Shown: positions 1-12,186 of the stretch, piece after piece
How positions within the stretch are numbered: the stretch's first letter is position 1
Layout: each line of letters begins with the position of its first letter
NCBI GenBank assembly: GCA_030248195.1
Contig: JASAND010027699.1
Location: 52,501 to 116,500, forward strand
DNA from: Trissonchulus latispiculum
Taxonomy: Eukaryota > Nematoda > Enoplea > Enoplida > Ironidae
Reading direction: 5' to 3'
DNA: 64,000 bases
Translations under genes and position numbers: made by a program
The notes under the pieces: generated by a model
Database searches by the model: none
The model's input: the letters and a program-made list of their open reading frames with translations, nothing else
What the model was told of the DNA's origin: nothing

Positions 1-830
1 TCAAAGGGTAAAAGTTTTCTTAGAAATCTTGGAGTTTTAGATGTTTTCGAAACCAGACACCAAAGGAATCTGTCCTAGGGTCGTTCATCGAATGTGTTCT
101 ATGGCTACAAAACAGCTGCCGGTCATGAATAGTTTGACACTTCAGTCGGGTTGGCCTTCTTAGCCCCAATTTCGACTCGGTTTTCGACCCCATTTTCAAC
201 CCTGGTTTCCCAATGCTTAGATTCTCAGATGGTTAGAGCATCTGGGGTTCGAGTCCTGCCAGGCATCCTATTTCTTTGGGTGCTTGTTCTTGTGCAAATT
301 CCTTTCATCCTTTAGTTAGTTGGAGGAAGGTTTGCAATGTCTTGTTCCTACAAACTGCAGCTGAAGATCAATAATTATTCACACCCACGCAAGCATCAGT
401 ACCAATAATAGTGTATAGAAATATTGATGGTTGTGAGAAAAAGCAATATAAAATTAAAAATTTCGCTAAAGAAACGATTGGGTCAACTTTGTTTACAATT
501 TATTATTCGTGGTGTGTGGTATGCATTTTAAACGAGTTTTTATGAAATATGGGCGTATTAACTTTAATTAAATGTAAATTGATCGATAAAGCAAAACCGT
601 GAAAATAAAATTGATAAAACGAAAAGAGATCGTTGTTCACTGTTATTTTGACACGAGTTGAAATCTCAGCCCTCTCACAGACGTTTTCAACCACAATCTC
701 AACCCTGGTTAATTGCTATCAGATGCTCAACAACATCGACCCCTCTGTGGAGAAATCTCTAGCCTAGATTAGGAATGGTTGCTGTTTTGCATAATGCTCA
801 ACACAATCAAAATTCTGTCGAAATATACAT
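1..830. other. Intergenic, no gene seen
   Basis: I see no convincing coding region in this stretch. The only structured piece is a tRNA-like remnant at 201-264, listed separately. The rest is AT-rich unique-looking sequence leading into the TA microsatellite that bounds the large foldback element. Confidence 0.5.
201..264 (+). pseudogene. tRNA-like remnant (A box plus B box, anticodon arm missing)
   Basis: An A-box-like stretch (CAGATGGTTAGAGCA, 226-240) is followed almost directly by a clean B box (GGTTCGAGTCC, 246-256). CCTGG at 201-205 can pair with CCAGG at 259-263 as an acceptor-like stem. The length and the missing anticodon arm rule out a working tRNA; a decayed tRNA gene or the head of a tRNA-derived SINE fits best. 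Confidence 0.4.

Positions 831-919
<89 letters not shown>
831..919. repeat. (CATA)n/(TA)n microsatellite
   Basis: A short ACATACAT run grades into about 75 bp of pure TA. It abuts the left end of the large foldback at 920; a second pure TA run abuts the right end at 6549. Open frames here that read Ile-Tyr repeats are only the microsatellite. Confidence 0.95.
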
Positions 920-922
<3 letters not shown>

Positions 923-2903
923 CACGATGTCTGAGAAGATTAACCAAGGTTTGGCAAGTCGATTTTTCGACCTCCACCGATTCAGCCAGTTTTCATATAT
1001 GTTAATGCCAATGTTAGGAGAACTACAAAACTGCAATCGAAATTTTTCTAAGTGCTCCCAGTAGTGAGATATGGCAGTCCAAAGTTGGTGCTGTTCGGTC
1101 ACTTTTAGGTACAGTCACCTAGTCCGACATTTGTGCCTATTGCTAACCACAGGAATGAGGTACAGAGATATCCTTTGGCACATTTCTTGCCATTACCAAG
1201 GGGTACTAACCTGTATAGACCAAGACTAGAAAGCCTGTGCCTAGAGCTGGCCAGCAGCATAAATATGGCCTAGCGGGTCGGTCAGCAATCCACTCGATTT
1301 GACAGATTTCGCTCAGAGTGCAGTCCAAAAAAGGCCGAGGCGGCAAACAAATTCCATGTTGTTTCACGTCCATATGTGCTTGATTTAGGATAAAAGCGCC
1401 GGCGTCGAATTCGAAATGGAAAGATGTTCAATTTGGCTTTGAATCGTAACAGGCTTATATAGTGAATTTTGACGAAGTTGCACGTTTTCGGCTGAGGAGC
1501 ATAAACTGCAAGGATTGCACAGAAACGGCTTGTCTAATAAGCTCAATTACTCTAGAAACACTGGAAAAGTCAATAATATTTGCGTATTTTTCAACGGACA
1601 GAGAGTAGTAGCCAAAACTCTTTATTACGGAGACTATAGTCAAGCGGTAAAAACACACATTTCGGATTTTTAGCTAGAACTTTTTAGTGGTATGGTGTAT
1701 CGAAATGCTGATTATACAGGCAGCTAGGCCTAGTCATAAGCTTTCGTATGAGCTATGCAGCTCCTCTCTGGGGCTTGTCATTTGTGAGAAAAAGATTCCC
1801 AAACTGGCGGGAAAGTAAAACCACATGGGGGACCCATATGCGGGAAAAATTCACACCCAAAAATTTTTGGAAAGTTGCCAATAGTATTTCTAGCCGTTCC
1901 AATCGAAAGAGCGGGTTGTTTTTAGTATAACTGTATCAAAAAAGTTTTTGTTTTTTAGAAAAAATTGAGATCATGGTGCATTTGAAAATAGGTATGAACT
2001 CATAAGCATAGGCAAATTTTGGAAAGTTTTAAAGACTGCTGATTTCGATAGTATAAGCAGCCTATCGTGCATGAAACGTGTTCTTCTTGTATTTAGAGCC
2101 AAACTAAATTCATTATAAAGCAAAATAAGCATGTCTGGCCAAAATTGGAAATTTGGCTTGAAAAGGCGCCATGTCAGATTTCGACCCGTTGGACCAGGGG
2201 CGGATCCAGGGGGGGGGGCGGGCGGCCGCCCCCCCCGTCGCGAATCGAAGGTAGAAAAAATTAAGGAGAGAAAGAGGAAAAAGGGCAAAAAACCAAAAAA
2301 TTTCGCGCCTTCGGCGCGAATTTTCTACCTTTTAACCGCATATTTATTCCATTTGTGAAGAAAAAGCTTGAAATGCATCCGATTTTTCGGAGAAAATTAC
2401 CATTTTTGCCTAAAAAAGTCAAGAATTTTAAAAAATTTGTTCAGTTCTTCTGTATAAAAAGAATTAAAAATCCGAAGACCAGTTTTATTGCAAAAACAAA
2501 AAATCTCCTCAACTTCTGGGGGGCTCCGTTGGAAAAATTTGGCCGCCCCCCCCGTCACGAAATCCTGGATCCGCCAGTGCGTTGGACTACCCGCAACAGA
2601 ACTAAGCCAATAAAAACGATACAATAATTTAAACTGCAGGTTCCATTAAACAAATGTATGGATTAGTTTGACCTTTCTGCTAATAAATAGATTAAATTTT
2701 TATTTTGATGAGTGGGTTTTTCCCACCAACTCCAGGTCACCCCAGATTCCGGAGTGGTTAGAGCAGTATGGCCAATATCATTATGAAGCGCAAACGCCCT
2801 TGTACATCTAGTTCGTTTTGATAGAGGTCTTTCCGGTAGCGTAGTAAATGTCAGTCCCCTAGAATTTATGTTCTAAGACTTCTTTGGACGCAGTTCAAGA
2901 TTG
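920..2903 (+). repeat. Left arm of large inverted repeat
   Basis: Reverse complement of 4509-6548. It contains the hAT-like insertion at 2195-2579 that the right arm lacks, and lacks the 5327-5729 insertion present on the right. Removing both insertions leaves arms of about 1.6 kb that differ by scattered substitutions and small indels, so they are not a simple assembly mirror image. Confidence 0.85.
2195..2579. mobile_element. hAT-type MITE, 385 bp, 8-bp target duplication
   Basis: Flanked by the direct repeat CGTTGGAC (2187-2194 and 2580-2587). The ends are inverted repeats: CAGGGGCGGATCCAGG on the left and, read from the other end, CACTGGCGGATCCAGG. An 8-bp duplication is the hallmark of the hAT superfamily. 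The right arm of the enclosing palindrome keeps the empty site with a single copy of CGTTGGAC (as its complement near 4867-4874), proving insertion. There is no transposase; G/C homopolymers sit just inside both ends. Confidence 0.85.
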
Positions 2904-4508
2904 CTTAGGCTACGTAGCGGTAGCTCTCGCAGGGGGTTTTCCCCAGTTGGAGTGGGTGCTTTTCCCGCTTGACTGTACTTGGAGGAAAGAAAAATTACCG
3001 ACCTTGGCATAGATATAACCGCAAAGGTGCCAAATCAATTCCTTGTCATACCGATTTGTACTTTTCTTGCTATCGTTCTGATGACATATATGTTAGACGT
3101 GCTTTATGTTGCATGTCAACAAAAAGCTATAATTTTAATTTGAGAACTTGTCGTCAGGTGAGTTTGTCTCTGCATACGTAAGTTATCATTTTTTGCTGAA
3201 AATTTTGTGAATTCGGACAAGTTTTGAAAACGTTTCCTGAAAGTTGCTGAAACTTTGTTTTATATTCGATTTAAAAGGACAACAATTTGTGAATTTAAAC
3301 AAATTATGTAAATTTGCTTAAAATTCCCAAAATTCTTGATTGTTTCCAAAGTTTTGGCATCGATGCGACTCTCCCCCAATTTGTTACTTAGTGCATCTAT
3401 CAAAAGATTTTGAGTACACGATTATATATAGCGAGCTTCCGCAGATTAGACATATGAAAACCTAGCCGACTGAATTCGGTTTTTCAGTTATATATAATAA
3501 CTATGATGCCAACCCGTGCTTTTAAATTTCATCACGGTACTATTGCATCGATGCATTAATATAGATGCATGCGGTATCTTATACATACACAAAACTTAGC
3601 TTGAGAAGAACAAATAACTATACTTAAACGTTAAAAGTTCTGAAATCAGAACTATCGTTTCAGTTTTTGTCACACAACAACTAATTTGACATAGTTGCGG
3701 TTATATATATCTACGCTAAAGTGGGTAGTTGGCGCTCTCCTCCGAGTATATTTAAGGGGGGGGTCGCTTTTTTTGGGCGATTTTTCGACCTTCTCCGATT
3801 TTGCTCATTTTTACATATTTTGTACTCTTGTAGGTCCGCGAAACAAGACAAGTGTGTTTGGCAATGCTTCTATCGTTCTGTAGAGTCCTTCAAAAGTTGC
3901 GACTCCGACATGTGAAAAACATAGGGAAAAGTTAAGGTAAAAAAGTTTGTGTCCAAAAAATTTCGCTGTGTGAGAGACTCTGCTCTGAAATTTTTTTTCA
4001 CACTTGTTAAGACATAGAAAGCGCAGCGAGTGACTTTGGTGCAATTCTGCTGAGAATTAAAATTATGGCAAAGTTTTAAAGTCAGAATTTGTGAAAATTC
4101 CAAGTTTGGCTATTTGCCAAAATTTTAATTCTCAACAGAATTGCACCAAAGTCACTCGCTGCACTCTACATTATGTCCTTAACAAGTGTGAAAAAATTTC
4201 AGAGCTGAGTCTCTCACACAGCGAAAAATTTTTTGGACACAAACTTTTTTACCTTAACTTTTTCATTTTCCTATGTTTAACACATGTCGGAGTCACCTTT
4301 GAAGGACTCTACAGAACGATAGAAGCAATATTGCGCAAAACGCACTTGTCTTGTTTCGCGGACCCATTGGGAGTACAAAATATGTAAAAATGAGCAAAAT
4401 CAGAGAAGGTCGAAAAATCGCCCAAAAAAAGCGACCCCCCCCCTTAAGCGGGAAAAAACAATTTCGTGGGCTACCGACATGACCTATATCTTGAACCTAT
4501 ATATATAT
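2904..4508. other. Spacer of the large palindrome
   Basis: Non-palindromic centre between the two arms. Apart from the nested TTAA-flanked foldback at 3756-4443 I see only AT-rich sequence and short unlikely open frames. Confidence 0.6.
3756..4443. mobile_element. TTAA-flanked foldback MITE, 688 bp
   Basis: Near-complete palindrome: arms of roughly 310 bp around a short centre near 4067-4116. Both ends lie next to TTAA (3752-3755 and 4444-4447), and the termini are G8/C9 runs followed by TCGCTTTTTTTGGGCG and its complement. TTAA duplication is typical of piggyBac and Kolobok-type DNA transposons; which one cannot be told without a transposase. The overlapping frames on both strands are mirror images caused by the palindrome. 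Confidence 0.8.
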
Positions 4509-6545
4509 CAATCTTGAACTGCGTCCAAAGAAGTCTTAGAACATGCAGTATCTTGAACCCCACCTTGCTTCCTTGCAAATTCTAGGGGACTGACATTTAC
4601 TACGCTACCGGAAAGACCTCGATCAAAACGGACTGGATGTACAAGGGCGTTTGCGCTTCGGCCATACTGCTCTAACCCCTTCGGATTTGGTATAATCTGG
4701 GGTGACCTGGAGTTGGTGGGAAAAACCCACTCATCAAAATAAAAATTTAATTTAATTATTAGCAGAAAGGTCAAACTAATCCATGCGACCATGCATTCGT
4801 TTAGTAGAACCTGCAGATTAAATTATTGTATCGTTTTTACTGGCTTAGTTCTGTTGCGGGTAGTCCAACGGGTCGAAATCTGACATGTTGCCTTTTCAAG
4901 CCAAATTTACAATTTTGGCCAGACATGCTTATTTTGCTTTATAATGAGTTTAGTTTGGCTCTAAATACAAGAAGAACACGTTTCATGCACGATAGGCTGC
5001 TTACACTGTCCAAAATCAGCAGTCTTTAAAACTTCCAAAATTTGCCTATGCTTATGAGTTCAACATACCTTATTTTCTAATGCACCATGATCTCAATTTT
5101 TCTAAAAAACTAAAACTTATTTGATACAGTTATACAAAAACAACCCGCTCTTTCGACTGGAACGGCTAGAAATACTATTGGCAACTTTCCAAAAATTTTT
5201 GGGTGTGAATTTTTCCCGCATATGGGTCCCCCATGTGGTTTTATTTTCCCGCCAGTTTGGGAATCTTTTTTCTCACAAATGACAAGCCCCAGAGAGGACT
5301 GCATAGCTCATACGAAAGCTTATGACCTGGCTTATCCCTAGTGGGGGGGGGTGGGGGGCCGCCCCCCATTCGGCGACCTCCCCCCCCCATTCGAGGAGCC
5401 CCCCCCCCCATGAAAAGCCCCCCCATAAATCCCGACCTCCCCCCCCATGACCCCAAAAATTGCCAAATTTTACCATTTTTACCCAAAATTAAAAAAAATT
5501 TCCGGCTTCGCCGGATTTTTGACTAAATTTTCGCTATTTTAGCTTAAAAAACACCTAAAATTAGTCATTTTTAGCGATTTTTAGCAGTTAGTACACAAAA
5601 AACCCACAAAAATTGAAAAAATTTTCTAAAAATTTGCCCCCCCCCATTTTGGGTGAGCCCCCCCCCATCGATGGGGGGGCCCCCCATGAAGCCCCCCCCC
5701 CATAAAAAAATTGCCAAGGAATAAGCCAGTATGACTAGGCCTAGCTGCCTGTATAATCAGCATTTCGATACACCATACCACTGAAAAGTTCTAGCTAAAA
5801 ATCCGAAAAGTGTGTTTTTACCGCTTGACTATAGTCTCCGTAATAAAGAGTTTTGGCTACTACTCTCTGTCCGTTGAAAAATACGCAAATATTATTGACT
5901 TTTCCAGTGTTTCTAGAGTAATTGAGCTTATCAGACAAGCCGTTTCTGTGCAATCCTTGCAGTTTATGCTCCTCAGCCGAAAACGTGCAACTTCGTCAAA
6001 ATTCACTATATAAGCCTGTTACGATTCAAAGCCAAATTGAACATCTTTCCATTTCGAATTCGACGCCGGCGCTTTTATCCTAAATCAAGCACATATGGAC
6101 GTGAAATAACATGGAATTTGTTTGCCGCCTCGGCCTTTTTTGGACTGCACTCTGAGCGAAATCTGTCAAATCGAGTGGATTGCTGACCGACCCGCTAGGC
6201 CATATTTATGCTGCTGGCCAGCTCTAGGCACAGGCTTTCTAGTCTTGGTCTATACAGGTTAGTACCCCTTGGTAATGGCAAGAAATGTGCCAAAGGATGT
6301 CTCTGTAGCTCATTCATGTGGTTAGCAATAGGCACAAATGTCGGACTAGGTGACTGTACCTAAAAGTGACCGAACAGCACCAACTTTAGACGACCATATC
6401 TCACTACTGGGAGCACTTAGAAAAATTTCGATTGCAGTTTTGTAGTTCTCCTAACATTGACATTAACATACGTGAAAACTGGCTGAATCGGTGAAGGTCG
6501 AGAAATTGACTTGCCAAACCTACAACGAATCTTACAGACATCGCG

Positions 6546-6548
<3 letters not shown>
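4509..6548 (-). repeat. Right arm of large inverted repeat
   Basis: Reverse complement of 920-2903. Its inner boundary is the shared CAGTTCAAGATTG (2891-2903), whose complement starts at 4509. It carries its own insertion at 5327-5729. Confidence 0.85.
5327..5729. mobile_element. C/G-homopolymer-rich MITE, 403 bp, 6-bp target duplication
   Basis: Flanked by TATGAC (5321-5326 and 5730-5735). Terminal inverted repeats are CTGGCTTATCCCT on the left and CTGGCTTATTCCT read from the right. The left palindrome arm has the uninterrupted site near 1731-1746. The interior is built of C and G runs around an AT-rich core. A 6-bp duplication does not assign it firmly to a superfamily. Confidence 0.75.

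Positions 6549-6612
<64 letters not shown>
6549..6612. repeat. (TA)n microsatellite
   Basis: About 64 bp of TA directly outside the right end of the large foldback, matching the TA run outside the left end. Confidence 0.95.
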
Positions 6613-6613
<1 letters not shown>

Positions 6614-6749
6614 TATTTATTGATGACAGAGAAATGTTAAGGTTAGGCTCTTACTGACTACAATTACAACGACACTACAGAAATGTAAAGTTTTGAAAAC
6701 AGACAGTTAGAGGAGATTAACTGTTTGCTAGCCTAGTTCGTGGTCATAA

Positions 6750-7235
6750 AATAAACCAAGTTTCAGTCACAGTCAGATAAGATACTAGTTTGCATTTAGA
6801 ATTGAAGGTCCTTAGTTATTCACAGTCACTGGTCTTGTTGGTGAAATGGTGCACTTATTAGTAACCTATGCCTATTTTGTGCCTCCTCCTATTGTGCACA
6901 GAATATAGCCTCTAATAGCAAATGCACAAATCCACCCGTTCCAATGGAGGGCTTTCGAAAAGCTGCAGGAAAATATGATTGCTAATAACAAATGTTTCAA
7001 TTAACAGAAAAGCAGTACAGTTTCAACACAAATTTCAGAAAAAGTTTGAAAAGTTAATTTGGAAGGCTTAGCTCAGGAAAACCCAACCCTTCTAACCCCT
7101 CAGAGTTGATCTGAAGGGGTGTTTGTGATTTTGCCCATCGAAATTTTGCCCCCGACAGAGACGACCGTCACCGGCAACCCAGAATCACAGACTGACATGT
7201 AATTAAAAATTTTTGTCTCACAATTTTGATTTCTC
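6750..7235 (+). repeat. Dispersed repeat, inverted copy at 18430-19990
   Basis: Several blocks match the reverse complement of 18430-18553 and 19755-19990 in the same order, for example AGTTATTCACAG, CCTATGCCTATTTTGTGCC and AATCACAGACTGAC. The other copy is interrupted by about 1.2 kb. Ends are approximate because the copies have diverged. No coding region is evident. Confidence 0.65.
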
Positions 7236-8478
7236 TGAAATAGTCTTGATATGATTGGTAAATTCATTTTTGCTGTTTCGTCATTGGTTGATTCAAACTA
7301 GAGGACCCCGCGTCCTGTCGAGTATTTGCCTTAATTTTTTTAGATTTGCACCTGGCCATCTGTCACTTGAATTTCGTAACTTTTCAGGGCTAGAGGTTAG
7401 AAATATGGTTCTACTAATGCAGCTCAGAATTCCGGCGGGCACCCATTTAATTATATTTTGCCACCAAACCGCATTCTTACTTATGCTATACTTTATGGAC
7501 AGGAACCAATGATGAACGACGAATGAAATCACGAGGACGCCAGTATTTCTGATTTTACACAGGCTTGGAAAAGTTATACTCTCACAAACTGCAAAATTCA
7601 TGAATACTCAGTGGAAAGATTATAATATTTTGTTACAAAATTTTAGAGTTGTAAGAATGTTTTGAAACCAATAAGTTGCACGCCGCCAATCTTAAAGCCG
7701 TTGTAGTCAGCTATAATAGTTAAAAATTGTTTTAATTTTAAGCTTTCAAGATCACAATACTGTTCGAATACTAAAAGCAGTTACAACCTTTTTGCTATGT
7801 AATAAAATAAAAATACTACAGAAACCCAGAAACTCAGAAACAGATTTTGCAGACAAATTTCTTATAAAACCAAAACTGACACTTAGGAAAGAAATAAGTC
7901 AAGTACTTTTTACTAATAGTATACACCATACTCAAGTTTACATCAAGGACAGCCTAATATTAAGAAAAATTTCGCTTGGAAGGCATCAAGGAAGGAAGCT
8001 TAGAAAATTTAAAATTAAGCTGCAAAATTGAAAACTAAAAACAGTCTTCACTGCGTTTGTAGGCCATTTTGTTTGAACAAGTTCGAAAATTTGACCGAGA
8101 AATTTGATCGAATTACAATTTTTAGTTTGGGTCGGTTCGGCTCGGCTAAGAGTTTCAATTCTTCGGCTCGGCTCGGCTCCGGAGTCGAGCCAAGCCGCGG
8201 TCCAAACTCCTCATCTCTAGTTTCTAGGTATATATGGTACAGCTACAAGCTAGAGTACTGTAAGAGTATTATTTCCTTCATCGGAGCAAACATATGGCTC
8301 TGCATACGGATCCCCACTAATGAGGTTATGATGTTGAAAGCAAATTCTCTTGGAATGTCTGTGCTCAAAAGAATCTCGGAAGAAGTACAGATTGCACTAG
8401 ATTTGCCCTTATGAGATAAAATACTGTTGCCCACTAGGATTGCATTCTTGGTTCAAGCCTAACCTATCGCATACATAT
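7236..8478. other. Intergenic with a small CGGCT foldback
   Basis: No recognisable gene. At 8124-8208 there is a compact foldback: CGGCTCGGCT repeats flanked by AGTTTGGGTCGG on the left and its imperfect complement (CCGCGGTCCAAACT) on the right, probably a small MITE or a fragment of one. Confidence 0.45.
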
Positions 8479-8495
8479 TTTTAGTTTTCTTTCAG

Positions 8496-8679
8496 AAGGA
8501 GGAAGAATGCTGACGAAAACTGCTGAGACAGATACAGGAGAGCTTACATTAACAGTTCCGCTGGTTACATCTAACTTTGGAGTTTTCCAGACAGCTAATT
8601 TACCCAGCAAGACAACGGGGAACATGGTGGCATTTCAAACTGAGTATAATTACATTTCATCCTCTATGAATTTTGTTAG
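8496..8679 (+). CDS. Possible isolated exon of an unknown gene
   Basis: A good 3' splice site (TTTTCTTTCAG, ending 8495) is followed by an open frame whose first ATG is at 8507. It reads through to a possible donor (GTTAG followed by GTGTAATC at 8680). The peptide (starting MLTKTAETDTGELTLT) is polar with beta-type composition and matches no family I know. No partner exon was identified, so this could be chance. Confidence 0.2.
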
Positions 8680-8719
8680 GTGTAATCAGTTGACGAATAA
8701 CAATCTCTGCTAGCCAAAC

Positions 8720-11026
8720 AAATTATGACAGTCCTTTGGTTCCGCATTCATCAACACTAAATGCTAATAGCTTCTCTGTCCACGCTTACCGTATTTGAAG
8801 TAAACTGGGCCTAGGAATGAATACAGATTTATAGATAATGGAGAGCACTAAGCATAGCAAATTGTCTTATCGAGGTTTGTTGTTTTATGCAAAGTGAGAG
8901 CAGAAGAAATGGCGTGAAATAATACTTGAAATTTACCTTTTTCTATTCAAAATTATGGAAAATTCAATCCGAAGAGTATTTGCAAATTAAGTTTAGCTAT
9001 TAGCTGCCTTTGCAGTGTTGCACTATGGCTGGATTCTGGAGAAATAAAAAACAAATTATTAGGAATATGGCTAATGATTAGTTGGATCGGGTGGGAGTGA
9101 TTGATTTTCACTGCACCAGAGACAGTTATCGTTTAGTGTCATCGTTGTTCGTTACTGGCTGTATGCTGTATATTCGATGAGGGTTTGATGACCATAGCTG
9201 GGGCCCCCAGATTAAATCTACGCCTTTGACTTTATTATGCTCCGTGCTGTGCAAATTCCAATTTGAAGTCTAATAAAAAGGACAAACAAAAGTCAACCTA
9301 AACCTAAACCTAGGTTGAAGTCCACTTTTGGGGGCCCCAACAGTGGATATGTATGGAAATTAAACGTAACATTGCAAGTACAATTTACAATTTCTTTAAA
9401 AATGAAGCGCATAAAGTCACATTAAAGTAACTAAACAAGTTACCCCTTAAAAGGGGAATAATACCGCCGTAGGGTTTGGGATTTATGTGTTCAACGTTTT
9501 GTTTGTTTTCATCATACTGTTCTAGTGTACGGTGACGTTAGCTTTTGACTAGTTTCAACTCCCCGACATTTACCGTTTCTGAGACAAAAGAATGGGAGTA
9601 TTTTATTGCCATTTGCCACTGCCAATTGTGAAACTAAACCGGAAGAAGGATTCGATCTGTGTCCGGAACAGTGCCAAGTGGACACCGTAGCCGCTACACT
9701 ACTCTGACTATAGAGATTTTATCGAGTAAACCGCGAGAGAGAAAGTTATCATTTATCTATATATGTTTATTTTAAACAATTTATTTTATCTAAATTTTGA
9801 AGCAAAGCAAACACTAATGAAATAAATACAGTGAAAGTGCAAAATCAGTCTTTGCACACGAAAATTGTAACATCATTTTTAGCTATATATTGATCTGTTA
9901 AACCTCTGCCAATCAAGTGACAGGCAAATAACGCCCGATAAATAACGCTACCCCTGAAAAAATCCGAAATTTTATGGGGGTCTGCCCCGAAATTACCAAA
10001 AATAGCGAATTTTTAACGTTTTTGACCAAAAATTAATAAAAAAAATGACAATTTTTAGCAACTTTTAAGAATTTTTTTAAAAATCGCTAAAATTTGCTAA
10101 AAAATTACCAATTTTCAGTGAAAATCGCTGAGGGGTCTGTCCTTTTTTGCTTTCTGGACGAGAGGGTCTGCCCTTTTTTCTTTTTCGCTGAGCGGGTCTA
10201 CCCGTCTTTTGTCGGTGACCGCCTCTGGTCTGCGAGTACTGGATTATAAGGTTTCCAGTTTTTACGTTTCCTTGAACCTGTGAACAGAGCATTACCTCAG
10301 CCAGTTGTGTAATTTGACAACGAGTGACATCGCTCGTTATGCTGTGTGAGCTGACGCAAAACTGACCACAATTCTTTTACATATCAAAGCTTTGTCAGAA
10401 CCGCCACAAACTTACTGAAACTCAATCGCCTGCATACATACAAGACTATGTATATTGCCTAAGTGTCGTTAAAGACCGACCAAATTACCAGAACCTTTTC
10501 ATTTCTCTATAAGCGTTCACTAGATGACTTTATTTTGACATCAAGTTGCAAATGTTTTTGGGTGTTTTATGAAGCATTTATTTCTAGCTAGTGTGCAACC
10601 AAACATGAATTTGAATAGTTGATTCGCAGTGTCCGTTTGCACTTTGCGAAACTATGAAATCTGTAAATTAAAACGCTTAATGCATTTAGGCCTTGTCTTA
10701 GGCGAAATTTAGGAAAAGCAACAAACCCTAATCTTGTTAATAGACAGTCAACATGTTAACTGCCGTTTTACTGCGAAGCGATGCAAGTTCTAGGCGTCCC
10801 TACCTAAAGTGCCACTCGCTCGATCAAAGAAATATACCCTTACTAAAGATATCCTAATAGAAATCAATGGAACGCATGATTTAATATGGAACTTACAGCA
10901 TTTATTGGCAAAGGATCATAAACATAGCACATAGGCAAATACAAGACTGCTCTAAAAGGCCTACTGGACACGACGACAATTATACATCAACAGATTAATT
11001 ATGCATATGTCGCTGCTGATTGCTGT
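8720..11026. other. Intergenic, decayed repeats
   Basis: No gene recognised. A tRNA-like segment lies at about 9639-9714. Around 9940-10230 a repeat of the form GGGGTCTGCCC alternates with AT-rich sequence, in style like the interior of the MITE at 5327-5729. Confidence 0.5.
9639..9714 (-). pseudogene. tRNA-like sequence
   Basis: On the minus strand an A-box-like TAGTGTAGCGGCTACGG is followed about 40 nt later by a B-box-like AGATCGAATCC. The stems are not all paired, so I treat it as a tRNA-derived SINE head or tRNA pseudogene. Confidence 0.35.
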
Positions 11027-11030
11027 TTAA

Positions 11031-12037
11031 GGTGCTGGTATCGCTTTGAGTAAATTTGACCCTATAGGCTTTAATTCTTTATGGAAGTGGATGAAACTTT
11101 TCAAATATACTATTTCGGTGCTCTTTAACATTCTAAGACCAGTCCCGCATTTTTAGGTGCAAAGATAAGAAATTTTTGGTTTTTGCCATTATTCTCTCAG
11201 CCCATAGTCGAGACACCAGATTGGTTGGTATGGCTGGAAAGAGGGCACAGTAATGAACATTTTTGCTTTTACAACTTTTGAGCTATCTCTAATGGTTAAG
11301 TCAGTATAAGCAAAAAACGATTTTTTGGGTCCAAAAATGGACGTTTTCGAGAAAATCAGTTTTTTCAAAATTACTGCCAAATCGTACGGACAATTTTGGT
11401 TTATTTATACTCGATCGATACACAGTCTCATTGCACATTTTATCAATGCCTATTAGCCGGAGTTTGTTGCTCTAAGCTAGAGATTTGGTCGAAAAACCAT
11501 TTTGGCAAAACTGCGATTATTTTGTTTTGAACATCGAGTTCTCAAAAACTACCGAATGGATTCGCGTGATTTTTGGCAAAATGAGAATTCGCACTATTGC
11601 GGAGGGACATTTTTCTTCGTTTGAGTTGAAACATCTCCAGTTGCGAGAAAACTCAATGCAAAGTTGCGAAATTTCGTGTCACCGCACATTTAATGGATTT
11701 TCTTGACCGTTAAGACCTGCTAAGCCAAATCCAAAAAAATGCCCCTCGGTCCACATGTCCTTTATAGGACAGCACAAGAAAAAATTTTGGCTGATTCCAC
11801 AGTTTTGAGAAATCGATGTTCAAAAAGTTTTGGTCTATACTCAGCCTGTCAGATGTCACTATGTCAGAAAATTTTAGCTATTTTTGCGGATTTTTATTTG
11901 TTTCGTACTCTCATGAGAATCTACAGATTATAAGCTTTAAAATGATGTATAAAGCTCTTTCCAACTCGTAAAATTGCGAAACTTATGGCGTTTCAAAAAA
12001 TACCCATAAAAGCACTGCACAAAACGATACCAGCACC
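11031..12037. mobile_element. TTAA-flanked non-autonomous element, 1007 bp
   Basis: Begins GGTGCTGGTATCG directly after TTAA (11027-11030) and ends with the exact complement CGATACCAGCACC directly before TTAA (12038-12041). The interior is not strongly palindromic and has no transposase frame. Part of it (about 11395-11600) is related in inverted orientation to 60330-60545, so the family has other copies here. The TTAA target fits piggyBac or Kolobok. Confidence 0.8.
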
Positions 12038-12186
12038 TTAAGATGGTTACATTGATGAGTTGTTAAACTAAAGCAATGTAATTTCGGGATGGATTGCAGT
12101 TAGTAAAGTAGGTTTTTAACAACACATATCGGGCTAATTTAATCATTTACATTTAGTAGTCTAGCCAATAAGTGCAAAATTAAAGC

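Larger units (their letters stand above)
920..6548. mobile_element. Large foldback (palindromic) element, about 5.6 kb
   Basis: Two long inverted arms (920-2903 and 4509-6548) enclose a spacer of about 1.6 kb. Both outer ends run into TA microsatellites: left begins TGACACGATGTCTG, right ends CAGACATCGCGTCA. The arms match over essentially their whole length apart from one separate insertion in each. No transposase-like frame is visible; a 67-residue frame is preserved in both arms (1455-1658 minus and 5810-6013 plus) but resembles nothing I know. The insertion next to TA suggests a TA-targeting foldback transposon, but a segmental inverted duplication is also possible. Confidence 0.7.

Noticed and set aside
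764..1102. Open frames on both strands with long Ile-Tyr repeats
   Set aside because: They are the TA microsatellite read as codons; no other coding signal.
3811..4387. Overlapping frames of 77-98 residues
   Set aside because: Mirror-image readings of the TTAA foldback.
1455..6013. Identical 67-residue frames at 1455-1658 and 5810-6013
   Set aside because: They are the same palindrome-arm sequence seen twice; no ATG context, homology or extension supports a gene, and preservation follows from arm similarity.
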